A stretch of 18,460 nucleotides of DNA from a bacterium (GTDB lineage Bacteria; SZUA-182; SZUA-191; JAJRXT01): NCBI GenBank assembly GCA_024277605.1, contig JAJRUU010000274.1, positions 1 to 18,460 of the forward strand. Reading direction: 5' to 3'. Made by a program: the position numbers and the translations under genes. Below the pieces are notes generated by a model. It did not search any database and was not told the origin of the DNA. It saw only the letters and a list, made by a program, of their open reading frames with translations. Below are positions 1-7,185 of the stretch, one piece after another (within the stretch, counting starts at the first letter, position 1; each line of letters begins with the position of its first letter).

Positions 1-397
1 CCGAGTGCACCGTTTTTGGTTCTTGTTTATTATCTTGTTCCGTCTTTGTTTGTAAAGTAGGCACCTGCAGCTTCACCTGTGCATTCTCCATATCAATAAT
101 AGCCCTGGATTCAACAAATAATGGTTTCCCTTCAGAGACAACTCCAAATATCATACCGGCAACAGCGCCAATGGCAGCGCCAGAACCTACATTTTGTTGC
201 CAATCCGGGTCATCCTGAGGCGCTGAAATAGCAACTCCAATTAATGCCCCGGCGGCTAGACCGTAAAAGGTGTCCAATAAAATCTCCTTAACCGGATTTT
301 CATCTTGAGCTACAGCTATATCTGGAGTAATGCTCCAACATATTAACAAACTGACAATTAAGATGCCCGCAACACAAATAGTCCTTTTCATGATCAT
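1..397 (-). CDS. Exported glycine-zipper protein, partial (3' end beyond the window)
   Basis: An open frame of 132 codons runs from ATG at 397 off the left edge, so the C-terminus is missing. A GGAG six bases upstream supports the start at 397; a second in-frame ATG at 391 is too far from it. Residues 4-30 form a signal peptide: positive KR, a hydrophobic run and an A-V-A cleavage motif near residue 30. Two glycine/alanine-rich hydrophobic stretches follow (about 45-58 and 71-86, with GLAAGALIG and GSGAAIGAVAG), a glycine-zipper pattern known from membrane-inserting envelope proteins. After about residue 88 it turns polar and ends in a K/Q/E/T-rich stretch. A family-specific function cannot be assigned. 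It has its own promoter signal at 631-659 and a long leader containing a dispersed repeat, so it is probably transcribed separately from the genes to its right. Confidence 0.72.
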   Translation of the reverse strand, partial: MIMKRTICVAGILIVSLLICWSITPDIAVAQDENPVKEILLDTFYGLAAGALIGVAISAPQDDPDWQQNVGSGAAIGAVAGMIFGVVSEGKPLFVESRAIIDMENAQVKLQVPTLQTKTEQDNKQEPKTVHS

Positions 398-430
398 CCA
401 GCACTCCCTCTTAAAATATTTTAATTTCTA

Positions 431-606
431 ACCCGAAAAATCCGGGTATTGTTATGGGCGAATCGACATTTAGTTGAAAAGTATAAATTTATCAGCTTCC
501 TATTCCTATCACCTTGGGCAAACAAAGCTTTATTGGACGTTGGCTCATGCACCTTATCTCACAAGAGGTCTGGCAAACCCAGCCTAAATTTATGAATAGG
601 TCGGGT
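431..606 (+). repeat. Dispersed repeat, copy 1 (full length, 176 bp)
   Basis: This copy starts with ACCCGAAAAATCCGGGT (an imperfect hairpin, 431-447) and ends in TCGGGT (601-606), so its ends are short inverted repeats ACCCGA/TCGGGT. It is about 85 percent identical by eye to the reverse complement of 13224-13401 over the whole length. It shares the blocks TTATCAGCTTCC and GGCAAACAAAGCTTTAT with the shortened copy near 9844-9942. No open frame or transposase is present, so it resembles a non-autonomous (MITE-like) element or a structured intergenic repeat. No clear target-site duplication is visible. Confidence 0.85.
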
Positions 607-630
607 AACAATAACGTCCATATGTTAAAA

Positions 631-659
631 AATATAAAACTATTTTGTTGGTTTGTCAA
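631..659 (-). promoter_or_regulatory. Sigma-A-type promoter for the glycine-zipper gene
   Basis: On the minus strand TTGACA (659-654) is followed after exactly 17 bases by TATATT (636-631), a near-perfect housekeeping promoter. Transcription would start around 620-626 and read leftwards through the whole repeat copy 1 before the glycine-zipper gene, giving a leader of about 225 bases. Recognition is by consensus only. Confidence 0.7.
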
Positions 660-787
660 GTGAACAACACCTTTATAGCACAACTACATTAAATTAACAC
701 ATTATGCTCATACTTCGGGTTGGCAATCAACTTGAGGAAGACGCAGAACTAGCATGAAACTACATGGGAATGGGATCTGTTAGCTGC

Positions 788-1228
788 TTAACACCAGTTT
801 ATTTTCTTGGCAGTGGGAATAAATAAAAGATAGCCCCCATAACCACACATCAATATGATAAGCAGATAAATGGATAGCGCTATCATTCCGGCTGAGGTCA
901 GCTCCACCATCAAGGTCTGAAAAGTGACTATCAACCCCGCAACAGCGCCCATTATTAAGCCGGAATAATTAATTATTAATAGGATCCTGGCCCAGGACTT
1001 TGTCCGCCTTAAGCCATTTATAATAAACAGCATCAGCACAAATACCACTGCCAGCAAACTCAAATTACAGGCAATAGCTATCCGCAGCTCCAACACCTTC
1101 CACAGCAGCCAGATCAACCCCATAAAACAAGTTGCCGCAAAGTAATAGTACATAATGGCAAACAGGGCGCTTATACCTTCTGCCGGGTTAGCATCCTGCA
1201 CCTCTTTTTCCAGTTGCTCAAACCACAT
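788..1228 (-). CDS. Hypothetical four-helix membrane protein
   Basis: The product of 146 residues has a short acidic N-terminus (about 1-18) followed by four hydrophobic segments at about 22-44, 49-72, 81-106 and 113-137, and a short basic end (KKINW). Positive charges RRTK lie between helices 2 and 3, on the likely cytoplasmic side. I do not recognise the family and see no catalytic motif. The start has a good ribosome site (AGGAG, 7 bases upstream of the ATG). The gene begins 28 bases after the aroB stop on the same strand, so it is probably co-transcribed with aroB, but nothing in it suggests a role in aromatic biosynthesis. Confidence 0.7.
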   Translation of the reverse strand: MWFEQLEKEVQDANPAEGISALFAIMYYYFAATCFMGLIWLLWKVLELRIAIACNLSLLAVVFVLMLFIINGLRRTKSWARILLIINYSGLIMGAVAGLIVTFQTLMVELTSAGMIALSIYLLIILMCGYGGYLLFIPTAKKINWC

Positions 1229-1256
1229 AATTTTTCTCCTGTCGGTATATAGCCGA

Positions 1257-2384
1257 CTAATGCAATCGGGCAGCTATCACCTGGCGAATAAGTTCGTCAG
1301 AAACACCTTCCCGTATTTGTACTTCACCAATTTTGGTGGGCAACACAAATCGATTTTGACCTCGTATAAACTTCTTATCGTGCAATAATGATCCCATTAT
1401 CTGTGCTAAGGTAACTCCCTTTATCCTAACCGGTAAACCAACCTTAAGCAGTAACTTCTCCAACCGAACCAGTTCAGCCTGAGAAAGCATTCCCAACTCT
1501 TTGGCTATTGCAGCAGCACACACCATACCCAGCGCCACTGCTTCTCCGTGAGTGTAGCCGGTATATCCGGCGGCAGCCTCTACGGCATGGCCTACAGTGT
1601 GGCCCAGATTCAACATGATCCGAACCCCGCATTTATCCCGCTCATCAGCCTCAACCATTTTAGCTTTTATGGCATATGAGGTTACCACAATCCGCTTTAG
1701 CGCCCATAACTCCAGACCCAGAATATCTTTATAATGCTGCTCTACGAAATTAAACAGCTCAGCATCACAAATCACCCCATACTTTATCACTTCAGCCAAT
1801 CCGGATTTTATTTGCCGCTCGTCCAGGGACTTAAGCAAGGCCAAGTCCACCCATACTAATCGTGGTTGGTAGAAGGCTCCGATCAGATTCTTGGCATCTT
1901 TAAAATCTACGCCTACCTTTCCACCTACAGCTGAATCTACATTGGACAGAAGCGTGGTGGGGAGTTGCACATAATCAATCCCTCGGCGGTAACTGGCGGC
2001 GACATATCCGCCCAAATCACCTACCACGCCGCCTCCAAAATTTATCAATAGCACCTGCCGTTTAAGCTCCCGATCAAATTGGTACAGCTTTTCCACCAAT
2101 TCGAGCCACTGCCCCACAGACTTACTCTGCTCCCCATCGGGAACCTCAACCAGCAATATGTCCTGGGAGGCAAATCCAGCTTCTTTCAAGCTATGTCGTA
2201 GTTGCTCACCATATAAATTGTTTATAACAGGCGTGGTAATTATTAATAGACTATTTCCAAACTGCAGGGATCTCAGGTGGGCGCCAAATTCTTTCAAATT
2301 TTGGCTGGCGATGATTATCTCATAGCCTCGATCTGATCCTAACTCAACCTTGAGCTTTTCAGTTTCCATTGAGGATTGGGACAT
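1257..2384 (-). CDS. aroB: 3-dehydroquinate synthase
   Basis: AroB converts DAHP to 3-dehydroquinate, the second step of the shikimate pathway, in the cytoplasm, using NAD and a divalent metal. The 375-residue length is typical. Family motifs appear in order: nucleotide-binding GGGVVGD (117-123), LPTTLLSNVDSAVGGK (141-156), KNLIGAFYQP (165-174), GLAEVIKYG (195-203), NLGHTVGHAVE (259-269) and HGEAVALGM (279-287). The expected metal ligands are present as E198, H262 and H279. The ATG at 2384 follows an AAGG only a few bases away, and another in-frame ATG five codons in is possible. It starts 16 bases after the rplQ stop, so it appears to be transcribed with the ribosomal operon. Bacillota more often have ECF transporter genes or truA at this place. 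Confidence 0.95.
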   Translation of the reverse strand: MSQSSMETEKLKVELGSDRGYEIIIASQNLKEFGAHLRSLQFGNSLLIITTPVINNLYGEQLRHSLKEAGFASQDILLVEVPDGEQSKSVGQWLELVEKLYQFDRELKRQVLLINFGGGVVGDLGGYVAASYRRGIDYVQLPTTLLSNVDSAVGGKVGVDFKDAKNLIGAFYQPRLVWVDLALLKSLDERQIKSGLAEVIKYGVICDAELFNFVEQHYKDILGLELWALKRIVVTSYAIKAKMVEADERDKCGVRIMLNLGHTVGHAVEAAAGYTGYTHGEAVALGMVCAAAIAKELGMLSQAELVRLEKLLLKVGLPVRIKGVTLAQIMGSLLHDKKFIRGQNRFVLPTKIGEVQIREGVSDELIRQVIAARLH

Positions 2385-2400
2385 AAACCTTAGGCATTAA

Positions 2401-2916
2401 TCAGGCTTCAGGAGGGGATGTTTTGGTGTCATTCCCTTCTACAGCTTTGATAGAAGCCGACTTTGTTTTACTCTCTGCTTCAGTCTTTCTAGCTTCAGTT
2501 TTCTTGGTTTTCGACTTCTTTTTCTTTTTATCGTCTTCCTCTTCTACTTTAAATCGTTCTTCATAGCCTACCCATTCCATTAATACCAATGGTGCGGCAT
2601 CCCCCCGGCGCGGACCCAATTTCAGCATACGGGTATATCCACCATCCCGCCCAATAAATCGAGGGGCTAAATCATCAAACAATTTGGCTACCAGTTTCTT
2701 TTGTGGAATAAGCTTAAGCACCTGGCGACGGGCATGCAAGTCACCCTTTTTACCCCATGTAATCAGGCGTTCCACTGCACGCCGCACAGCTTTGGCTTTA
2801 GTTTGAGTAGTTACAATCCGTTCATGATCAACCAGCGAGCTGGCTAAGTTGCGCAAAAGGGCCTTTCGATGACCCGGATCAACGCCTATATTATATTTAA
2901 GCTTACGATGACGCAT
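2401..2916 (-). CDS. rplQ: 50S ribosomal protein L17, with long charged C-terminal tail
   Basis: L17 is a bacterial large-subunit protein near the peptide exit. The conserved domain occupies about residues 1-120, starting MRHRKLKYNIG and including LRNLASSLVDHERI, and ending with the usual MEWVGYEE. After this a low-complexity tail of about 50 residues begins with an acidic EEED, then a lysine-rich run, then K/T/E/A/S repeats. Family members are commonly 112-130 residues, so the tail is an extension, probably disordered. The ATG lies inside the last codons of rpoA (14-base overlap), suggesting translational coupling. It ends with TGA, one of two genes here using TGA as the normal terminator. 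Confidence 0.96.
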   Translation of the reverse strand: MRHRKLKYNIGVDPGHRKALLRNLASSLVDHERIVTTQTKAKAVRRAVERLITWGKKGDLHARRQVLKLIPQKKLVAKLFDDLAPRFIGRDGGYTRMLKLGPRRGDAAPLVLMEWVGYEERFKVEEEDDKKKKKSKTKKTEARKTEAESKTKSASIKAVEGNDTKTSPPEA

Positions 2917-3913
2917 TATCTGATTCCTGTTCTTCTGAAGCCTCGGTTAGTGAGCATTCATCCGGTTTAAATCCCAAAGACAATCCCATCTTGGTCAATA
3001 TTTCCTTGATCTCATTTAATGACTTACGGCCAAAATTCTTGGTCTTCAACATTTCAGCATCCGTCTTTTGCACCAAATCACGAATGGTTTCAATACTGGC
3101 ATTTTTCAGGCAATTATAAGAACGCACTGACAATTCCAACTCACTGACACTGCGATTCATGTTTTCATATAATTTAACCTGGCTTTCATCGACAACAACC
3201 TCTTCTTCTTCTTCTTTATCCTCATACTTAATGAATATAGCCCAGTGATCTTTCAATACCTTAGCTGCTTGTGCAATAGCATCTTCCGGCACAATACTCC
3301 CGTCAGTCCATACTTCTAATATTAAACGGTCACAGCTCCTTGCAGCCATCAACACATCTTCTACCGCGAATTTTACTTTCCTTATCGGAGAAAAGAAGGC
3401 ATCAATTGGAATTACTCCCAACGGTTGATCCTCTTTCTTGTTCAGCTCAGCCGGCACATAACCTCGTCCCTTCTCAATTGTCATTTCAATTTCAAGCGAT
3501 GCATCACTATCCAGAGTGGCTATATGTAAATCGGGATTCAACACTTCCACATCAGCATCAGTAATAATATCACCCGCTTTAACCTCTCCACTACCTGAGG
3601 CTTTAATGTATATGGTTTTGGGATGGTCTACATATAACTTAAAACGAACCCCTTTTATGCTGAGAATGATATCTGTACAATCTTCTACAACCCCTGGTAT
3701 AGTGGAAAACTCATGGTATATCCCGTCAATCTTCACCGAGGTAATAGCCGCCCCTGACAGAGCAGAAAGTAATGTGCGGCGTAAAGCGTTGCCGATAGTA
3801 ATACCAAAACCACGTTCAAAGGGATCTGCAAAAAACTTTCCATAATAATTGGTTAATGTACTACTATCACTTTCCAGCCGCTTCGGTCTCGGAAACCCTT
3901 TTAGCTGCTGCAT
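2903..3913 (-). CDS. rpoA: DNA-directed RNA polymerase alpha subunit
   Basis: The alpha subunit nucleates RNA polymerase assembly through its N-terminal domain and contacts promoter DNA and activators through its C-terminal domain. The N-terminal domain spans about 1-230 with FERGFGITIGNALRRTLLSA at 32-51. An acidic linker (EDKEEEEEVVVDE) follows at 231-243. The C-terminal domain begins at about 255, with ELELSVRSYNCLK and the NFGRKSLNEI helix at 293-302. The length of 336 is slightly long because of the acidic tail. The start ATG follows AGGAGG. One segment is odd: residues 187-194 (VLMAARSC) replace the usual TRVGQ-x-T-(D/N)-Y between VED and DRL and are one residue shorter; see findings. 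Confidence 0.95.
   Translation of the reverse strand: MQQLKGFPRPKRLESDSSTLTNYYGKFFADPFERGFGITIGNALRRTLLSALSGAAITSVKIDGIYHEFSTIPGVVEDCTDIILSIKGVRFKLYVDHPKTIYIKASGSGEVKAGDIITDADVEVLNPDLHIATLDSDASLEIEMTIEKGRGYVPAELNKKEDQPLGVIPIDAFFSPIRKVKFAVEDVLMAARSCDRLILEVWTDGSIVPEDAIAQAAKVLKDHWAIFIKYEDKEEEEEVVVDESQVKLYENMNRSVSELELSVRSYNCLKNASIETIRDLVQKTDAEMLKTKNFGRKSLNEIKEILTKMGLSLGFKPDECSLTEASEEQESDNASS
3332..3355 (-). other. Off-consensus segment inside rpoA (residues 187-194)
   Basis: Between the conserved VED and DRLILEVWTDGSI, bacterial alpha subunits carry a strongly conserved RVxQxT(D/N) stretch. Here it reads VLMAARSC in the open frame. Flanking residues are normal and in frame. Neither alternative frame restores the consensus cleanly, so this is either true divergence or a pair of compensating indels. 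Confidence 0.5.
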
Positions 3914-3992
3914 ATATCCTTACCTCCTGGAGGTTTCTGTTATTTTGGCTTTGATAAACTCAAAAACCATTACTCGCTAAAGATTTAAACTC

Positions 3993-4619
3993 TTATTTGG
4001 AATAAAGCTCCACAATCAACTGTTCCTGTATGGGCAACTCAATTTCCTCTCGGGTCGGGATACTGGTTACTACCCCTTTCAGCTTATCAATCTCCGAACT
4101 CAGCCACGCCGGAAACCCTCGCGTTTTTGTGTTTTGGATGGCGCTCAAGATGCCTGGAATCTTTTTACTTTTATCTCTTACCTGAACCGTATCACCGGCT
4201 TTTACCAAATAAGAAGCAATATCAACCTGCCTGCCAGTTACCAAAAAATGACCATGGTTTACCAGTTGACGTGCTTCAGAACGAGAATTCGCAAATCCCA
4301 TTCTATACACTATATTATCCAGGCGCCGCTCAAGCAACACCAGCAAATTTGCTCCCGTAATTCCGTGCTGGTGGGCAGCCTTATGGTAATATCCCCTGAA
4401 TTGACGCTCCAACACACCGTAAATCCGGCGTGTCTTCTGCTTCTCTCTGAGCTGTAATCCATAATCGGTGGGCTTAGACCTTCGTTGTCCGTGTTCACCG
4501 GGAGCATAATTGCGCCGATCTATGGCACATTTTTCACTTAAGCACCGCTCGCCCTTAAGAAATAATTTTATTCCCTCTCGGCGGCACAGTTTACATACTG
4601 ATTCAACATATCTTGCCAA
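3993..4619 (-). CDS. rpsD: 30S ribosomal protein S4 (zinc-binding form)
   Basis: S4 is a primary binder of 16S rRNA that starts small-subunit assembly, and in many bacteria it is also a translational repressor. The 208-residue length fits. The N-terminus carries four cysteines (C9, C12, C26, C31) in the CxxC...C...C arrangement of the zinc-binding S4 form. The S4 RNA-binding domain follows at about 98-160, with [20 protein letters not shown] and [10 protein letters not shown]. Translation starts at TTG (4619) with AGGAGG seven bases upstream. It lies 11 bases after the restored stop of rpsK (4631), the normal tight spacing. Confidence 0.96.
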   Translation of the reverse strand: MARYVESVCKLCRREGIKLFLKGERCLSEKCAIDRRNYAPGEHGQRRSKPTDYGLQLREKQKTRRIYGVLERQFRGYYHKAAHQHGITGANLLVLLERRLDNIVYRMGFANSRSEARQLVNHGHFLVTGRQVDIASYLVKAGDTVQVRDKSKKIPGILSAIQNTKTRGFPAWLSSEIDKLKGVVTSIPTREEIELPIQEQLIVELYSK

Positions 4620-4630
4620 AGTAAAACCTC

Positions 4631-5022
4631 CTAAACCCGCCGCCGTTTAGGGGCACGGCAGCCGTTATGAGGGATGGGCGATACATCCCTGATACATAGA
4701 ATTTCTATCCTACTGCTTGCAAGGCACGGATAGCAGCTTCCCGGCCAGCGCCCGGACCCTTTACATTAACTTCAATTCTTTTCAGTCCATGCTCCATAGC
4801 CGCTTTTGCTGAGGTCTCAGCCGCCATTTGAGCCGCAAACGGGGTACCTTTACGCGAACCCTTAAATCCTTGACCACCTGCACTGGACCAGGAAATCACA
4901 TCTCCATTTACGTCAGTAATAGTCACAATTGTATTATTAAAGGTCGACTGAATATGCGCCACGCCTTGCTGAATATTCTTTTTCTCTTTCTTTTTGCCCT
5001 GTTTCTTCTTGGGTTGGGCCAT
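4631..5022 (-). pseudogene. rpsK: 30S ribosomal protein S11, frameshifted near its C-terminus
   Basis: S11 lines the small-subunit platform and E site next to S7 and the mRNA exit. From ATG 5022 the frame is normal for 105 residues up to [12 protein letters not shown], then meets TAG at 4705-4707. The missing C-terminus is fully present in the next frame: a shift of one base at about 4707-4712 gives [17 protein letters not shown] and then APKRRRV, ending at TAG 4631. The restored protein is 130 residues, the family length. One base has been lost, most simply from GGA-(T/A)TA-GAA. No slippery sequence is visible, so programmed shifting is unlikely. It is annotated as broken as read; sequence error is a real alternative because the gene is essential. 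Confidence 0.9.
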
Positions 5023-5039
5023 AATTTATATCTCCCTTA

Positions 5040-5408
5040 TTATTTTTTCCGTCCACCAATACCTTTACGAGGACCTTTACGGGTGCGGGCATTTGTATGT
5101 GTACGCTGTCCCCTCACCGGCAAGCTGCGGCGGTGTCTCTGGCCCCTATAGGAACCGATTTCCATGAGCCGCTTTATGGAATCACTCACCTCACGGCGCA
5201 GATCACCCTCTACCTTATATTCCCGCTCAATTATAGCCCGTAGCGACCCTACCTCCTCCTCGGTCAGATCCTTGACCTTGGTATCCTTGTTTAACTTGGT
5301 ATTATCGAGGATACGATTAGACAACGCGCGGCCTACGCCAAAAATATACGTAAGGCCAATCTCTATCCGTTTCCCTTTAGGTAAATCAACTCCGGCAATC
5401 CGCGCCAC
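5040..5408 (-). CDS. rpsM: 30S ribosomal protein S13
   Basis: S13 is the small-subunit head protein that contacts the P-site tRNA and forms the B1 bridges with L5. The 122 residues include [10 protein letters not shown] at the start, a helix-two-turn-helix region, [20 protein letters not shown] at about 67-86, and the basic tail [19 protein letters not shown] that reaches the P site. The start is GTG at 5408, with GGAGG suitably placed upstream. It lies 14 bases after the rpmJ stop and 17 before rpsK, the usual alpha-operon arrangement. Confidence 0.97.
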   Translation of the reverse strand: MARIAGVDLPKGKRIEIGLTYIFGVGRALSNRILDNTKLNKDTKVKDLTEEEVGSLRAIIEREYKVEGDLRREVSDSIKRLMEIGSYRGQRHRRSLPVRGQRTHTNARTRKGPRKGIGGRKK

Positions 5409-5422
5409 TCTTGTTACCTCCT

Positions 5423-5536
5423 CTATCCCTGGCGTTGTTTATGCCGGGGATTCTCACAAATTACCCTGACTACCCCCCGGCGGAGGATAATCTTACATTT
5501 GGGACAAATTTTCTTAACTGATGCCCTGACTTTCAT
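5423..5536 (-). CDS. rpmJ: 50S ribosomal protein L36 (zinc-binding form)
   Basis: A 37-residue product beginning [14 protein letters not shown], encoded from ATG 5536 to TAG 5423. It has the L36 zinc motif CxxC...C...H as C11, C14, C27 and H32, and the typical basic end [10 protein letters not shown]36 is the smallest large-subunit protein and helps fold 23S rRNA domains II, V and VI. Its place between infA and rpsM is the standard Bacillota order. It begins 10 bases after the infA stop. Confidence 0.95.
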   Translation of the reverse strand: MKVRASVKKICPKCKIILRRGVVRVICENPRHKQRQG

Positions 5537-5546
5537 AATAGCTGTC

Positions 5547-5765
5547 CTATTTAAATCTATAAGTAATTCTACCGCGCGTTAGATCGTACGGTGAAAGCTC
5601 AACGGTAACCTTGTCGCCTTCCAGGATGCGGATAAAATTTTTGCGCATTTTCCCCGAGATATGTGCCAACACCAAGAGACCATTCTCTAACTCCACCCTA
5701 AACACGGCATTTGGCAATGCTTCGGTTACGGTACCTTCTACCTCAATGGCTTCTTCTTTGGCCAT
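5547..5765 (-). CDS. infA: Translation initiation factor IF-1
   Basis: IF-1 occupies the A site of the 30S subunit during initiation. The product of 72 residues is a single OB fold starting [11 protein letters not shown], with [26 protein letters not shown] and [13 protein letters not shown]. The ATG at 5765 is preferred because GAGG lies about ten bases upstream and the family starts MAK; an in-frame GTG two codons earlier (5771) overlaps the map stop codon and is closer to the same ribosome site. Coupling to map translation is likely. Confidence 0.95.
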   Translation of the reverse strand: MAKEEAIEVEGTVTEALPNAVFRVELENGLLVLAHISGKMRKNFIRILEGDKVTVELSPYDLTRGRITYRFK

Positions 5766-5770
5766 GCTCA

Positions 5771-6526
5771 CTATCCCTCACCCATCATGGTTAATATTTC
5801 GGCCTCACTATCAGTAATTACAATCGTATGTTCAAAATGGGCCGACAGGCTACCATCAAGTGTCACTGCCGTCCACATATCGTCTAAAATTCTCACCCCA
5901 TCAGCTCCCATATTTACCATAGGCTCAATGGCCAGTGTCAAGCCCCGCTTCAGTTTGACCCCCCTGCCCGGTAAACCATAATTAGGGATCTGTGGTTCTT
6001 CTTGCTGCCGCAACCCAACTCCATGTCCCACAAAAACCTTTACCACTGAGTACCCATGTGCTTCCGCATGCGTTTGCACCGCATTTGATATATTTGATAG
6101 CCGACTCCTGGCACGGGCTTGCTCAATTCCATTATACAGCGATTCCCTGGTTACCTTGATCAGTTGCCGGGCTGCCTCAGTTACCTCACCCACCGGCACA
6201 GTAACGGCAGCATCACTATAGCCGCCATCCACACAGACACCTAAGTCTAAACCTACTATATCCCCCTCTTCGAGCTTCCGCTTTGAGGGTATACCATGTA
6301 CAACCTGCTCATTGACTGATGTACACAGCGTATTAGGATAGCTCATGTACCCTTTAAAAGCCGGTTTCGCACCGCTCTTTAAAATCAATTCCTCGGCTAA
6401 ACCATCCAGCTCCAGGGTAGTAACCCCAGGGGCTACCTGCCGCGCCACCTCACTTAACACCGCGGCCAATATTTTAGAGCTTTGTCTTATTCTAGCCAGC
6501 TCTGCTTCTGTTTTGGCCCTAATCAA
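5771..6526 (-). CDS. map: Methionine aminopeptidase type I, conserved His replaced by Gln
   Basis: MetAP removes the initiator methionine from nascent proteins and needs two metal ions. The 251-residue length is typical. The five metal ligands are all visible: D94 and D105 (in [14 protein letters not shown]), H168 (GHG), E201 (AIEPM) and E232 (FEHTIVI). H77 in VVHGIP is also present. One expected active-site residue is changed: the motif usually read GHGIGxxxHEEP is [12 protein letters not shown], so the histidine equivalent to E. coli H178 is Q175 (codon CAA at 6002-6004). The start is TTG at 6526, 4 bases after the adk stop; no ATG with a good ribosome site is available. Confidence 0.94.
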   Translation of the reverse strand: MIRAKTEAELARIRQSSKILAAVLSEVARQVAPGVTTLELDGLAEELILKSGAKPAFKGYMSYPNTLCTSVNEQVVHGIPSKRKLEEGDIVGLDLGVCVDGGYSDAAVTVPVGEVTEAARQLIKVTRESLYNGIEQARARSRLSNISNAVQTHAEAHGYSVVKVFVGHGVGLRQQEEPQIPNYGLPGRGVKLKRGLTLAIEPMVNMGADGVRILDDMWTAVTLDGSLSAHFEHTIVITDSEAEILTMMGEG

Positions 6527-6530
6527 TGGT

Positions 6531-7178
6531 CTAGCCAGCTCTCAATACCCGCTGAATGCGAGTGAAAATCTGCTGAATAGTACCATCTCCAGAGATGGGA
6601 TGCAACTTGTTTTGTCTTTCATAATAATAGACCAACGGACTGGTTTTTTCCCGATACTCGACAAAACGTTTCTTGACGGCTTCCTCACTAGCATCACTAC
6701 GCTGAATCAGGTGCTCACCACACCGATCACATATACCTGGGGTGTGGGATGGTTTGAATTTAATATGAAATTCTTCCCCACACGTGTCACACACCCGCCT
6801 GCCGCTTAAACGCTTAACTAATTCAACCTCAGAAAGCTCCAATGATAAAACAAAATCAATCTCCGAATTCATCTTCAGCAACATATCTTCCAAGGCATCA
6901 GCCTGGGCAATTGTTCGGGGAAAGCCATCCAATATAAAGCCTGCCTCGCAATCTGCCTGCTTGATCCGCTCGTAAATGATACCGAGAATTACATCATCCG
7001 GCACCAGCAGCCCTTGATCCATAAAAGATTGGGCACGCCTTCCCAGTGGCGTATTATTTTTGGCGGCCTGCCTTAAGATATCCCCAGGCGATATTTGGGG
7101 TAAATTGTATTTCTTACATATTAACTTGGCCTGTGTACCCTTTCCCGCCCCCGGCGGGCCTAAGAAGATGATTCTCAT
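6531..7178 (-). CDS. adk: Adenylate kinase (zinc LID form)
   Basis: Adk interconverts ATP plus AMP and 2 ADP and balances cellular energy charge. The 215 residues include the P-loop GPPGAGKGT (7-15), DGFPRT (84-89) and the long LID domain with four zinc cysteines (C130, C133, C150, C153), typical of Gram-positive Adk. Two positions differ from the usual consensus: the AMP-site ISTGD is ISPGD (P31), and the arginine motif R-x-DD is RSDA (160-163). The rest of the enzyme looks intact. The ATG at 7178 lies 7 bases after the secY stop. Confidence 0.96.
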   Translation of the reverse strand: MRIIFLGPPGAGKGTQAKLICKKYNLPQISPGDILRQAAKNNTPLGRRAQSFMDQGLLVPDDVILGIIYERIKQADCEAGFILDGFPRTIAQADALEDMLLKMNSEIDFVLSLELSEVELVKRLSGRRVCDTCGEEFHIKFKPSHTPGICDRCGEHLIQRSDASEEAVKKRFVEYREKTSPLVYYYERQNKLHPISGDGTIQQIFTRIQRVLRAG

Positions 7179-7185
7179 CTAAAGA

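Larger units (their letters stand above)
398..787. other. 390-bp intergenic region with repeat copy and promoter
   Basis: This is the longest gene-free stretch. It lies between the end of the membrane-protein gene (788) and the start of the glycine-zipper gene (397). It holds a full copy of the dispersed repeat (431-606) and a sigma-A-like promoter facing left (631-659). I see no convincing gene. A 63-codon minus-strand frame at 492-683 runs across the repeat and lacks protein-like character. I found no strong hairpin plus U-tract that would terminate transcription from aroB and the membrane gene. Confidence 0.7.

Noticed and set aside
510..615. Resemblance of the repeat (plus strand) to a c-di-GMP-I riboswitch: GGGCAAAC, GGACG, GCCTAAA and GGGTAAC in order
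   Set aside because: The invariant CGCAAAGCC core and the tetraloop-receptor pairing are not present, and the motif in copies 1 and 3 is antisense to the adjacent genes. A covariance search could reopen this.
492..683. 63-codon minus-strand open frame in the left intergenic region
   Set aside because: It lies largely across repeat copy 1, has no good ribosome site, and its sequence does not look like a protein; the homologous copy 2 does not preserve it.
5765..5775. A missing KOW-type (L14e-like) gene between map and infA, present in some Clostridia
   Set aside because: map and infA overlap or abut directly here and there is no space or remnant; absence is normal in many Bacillota.
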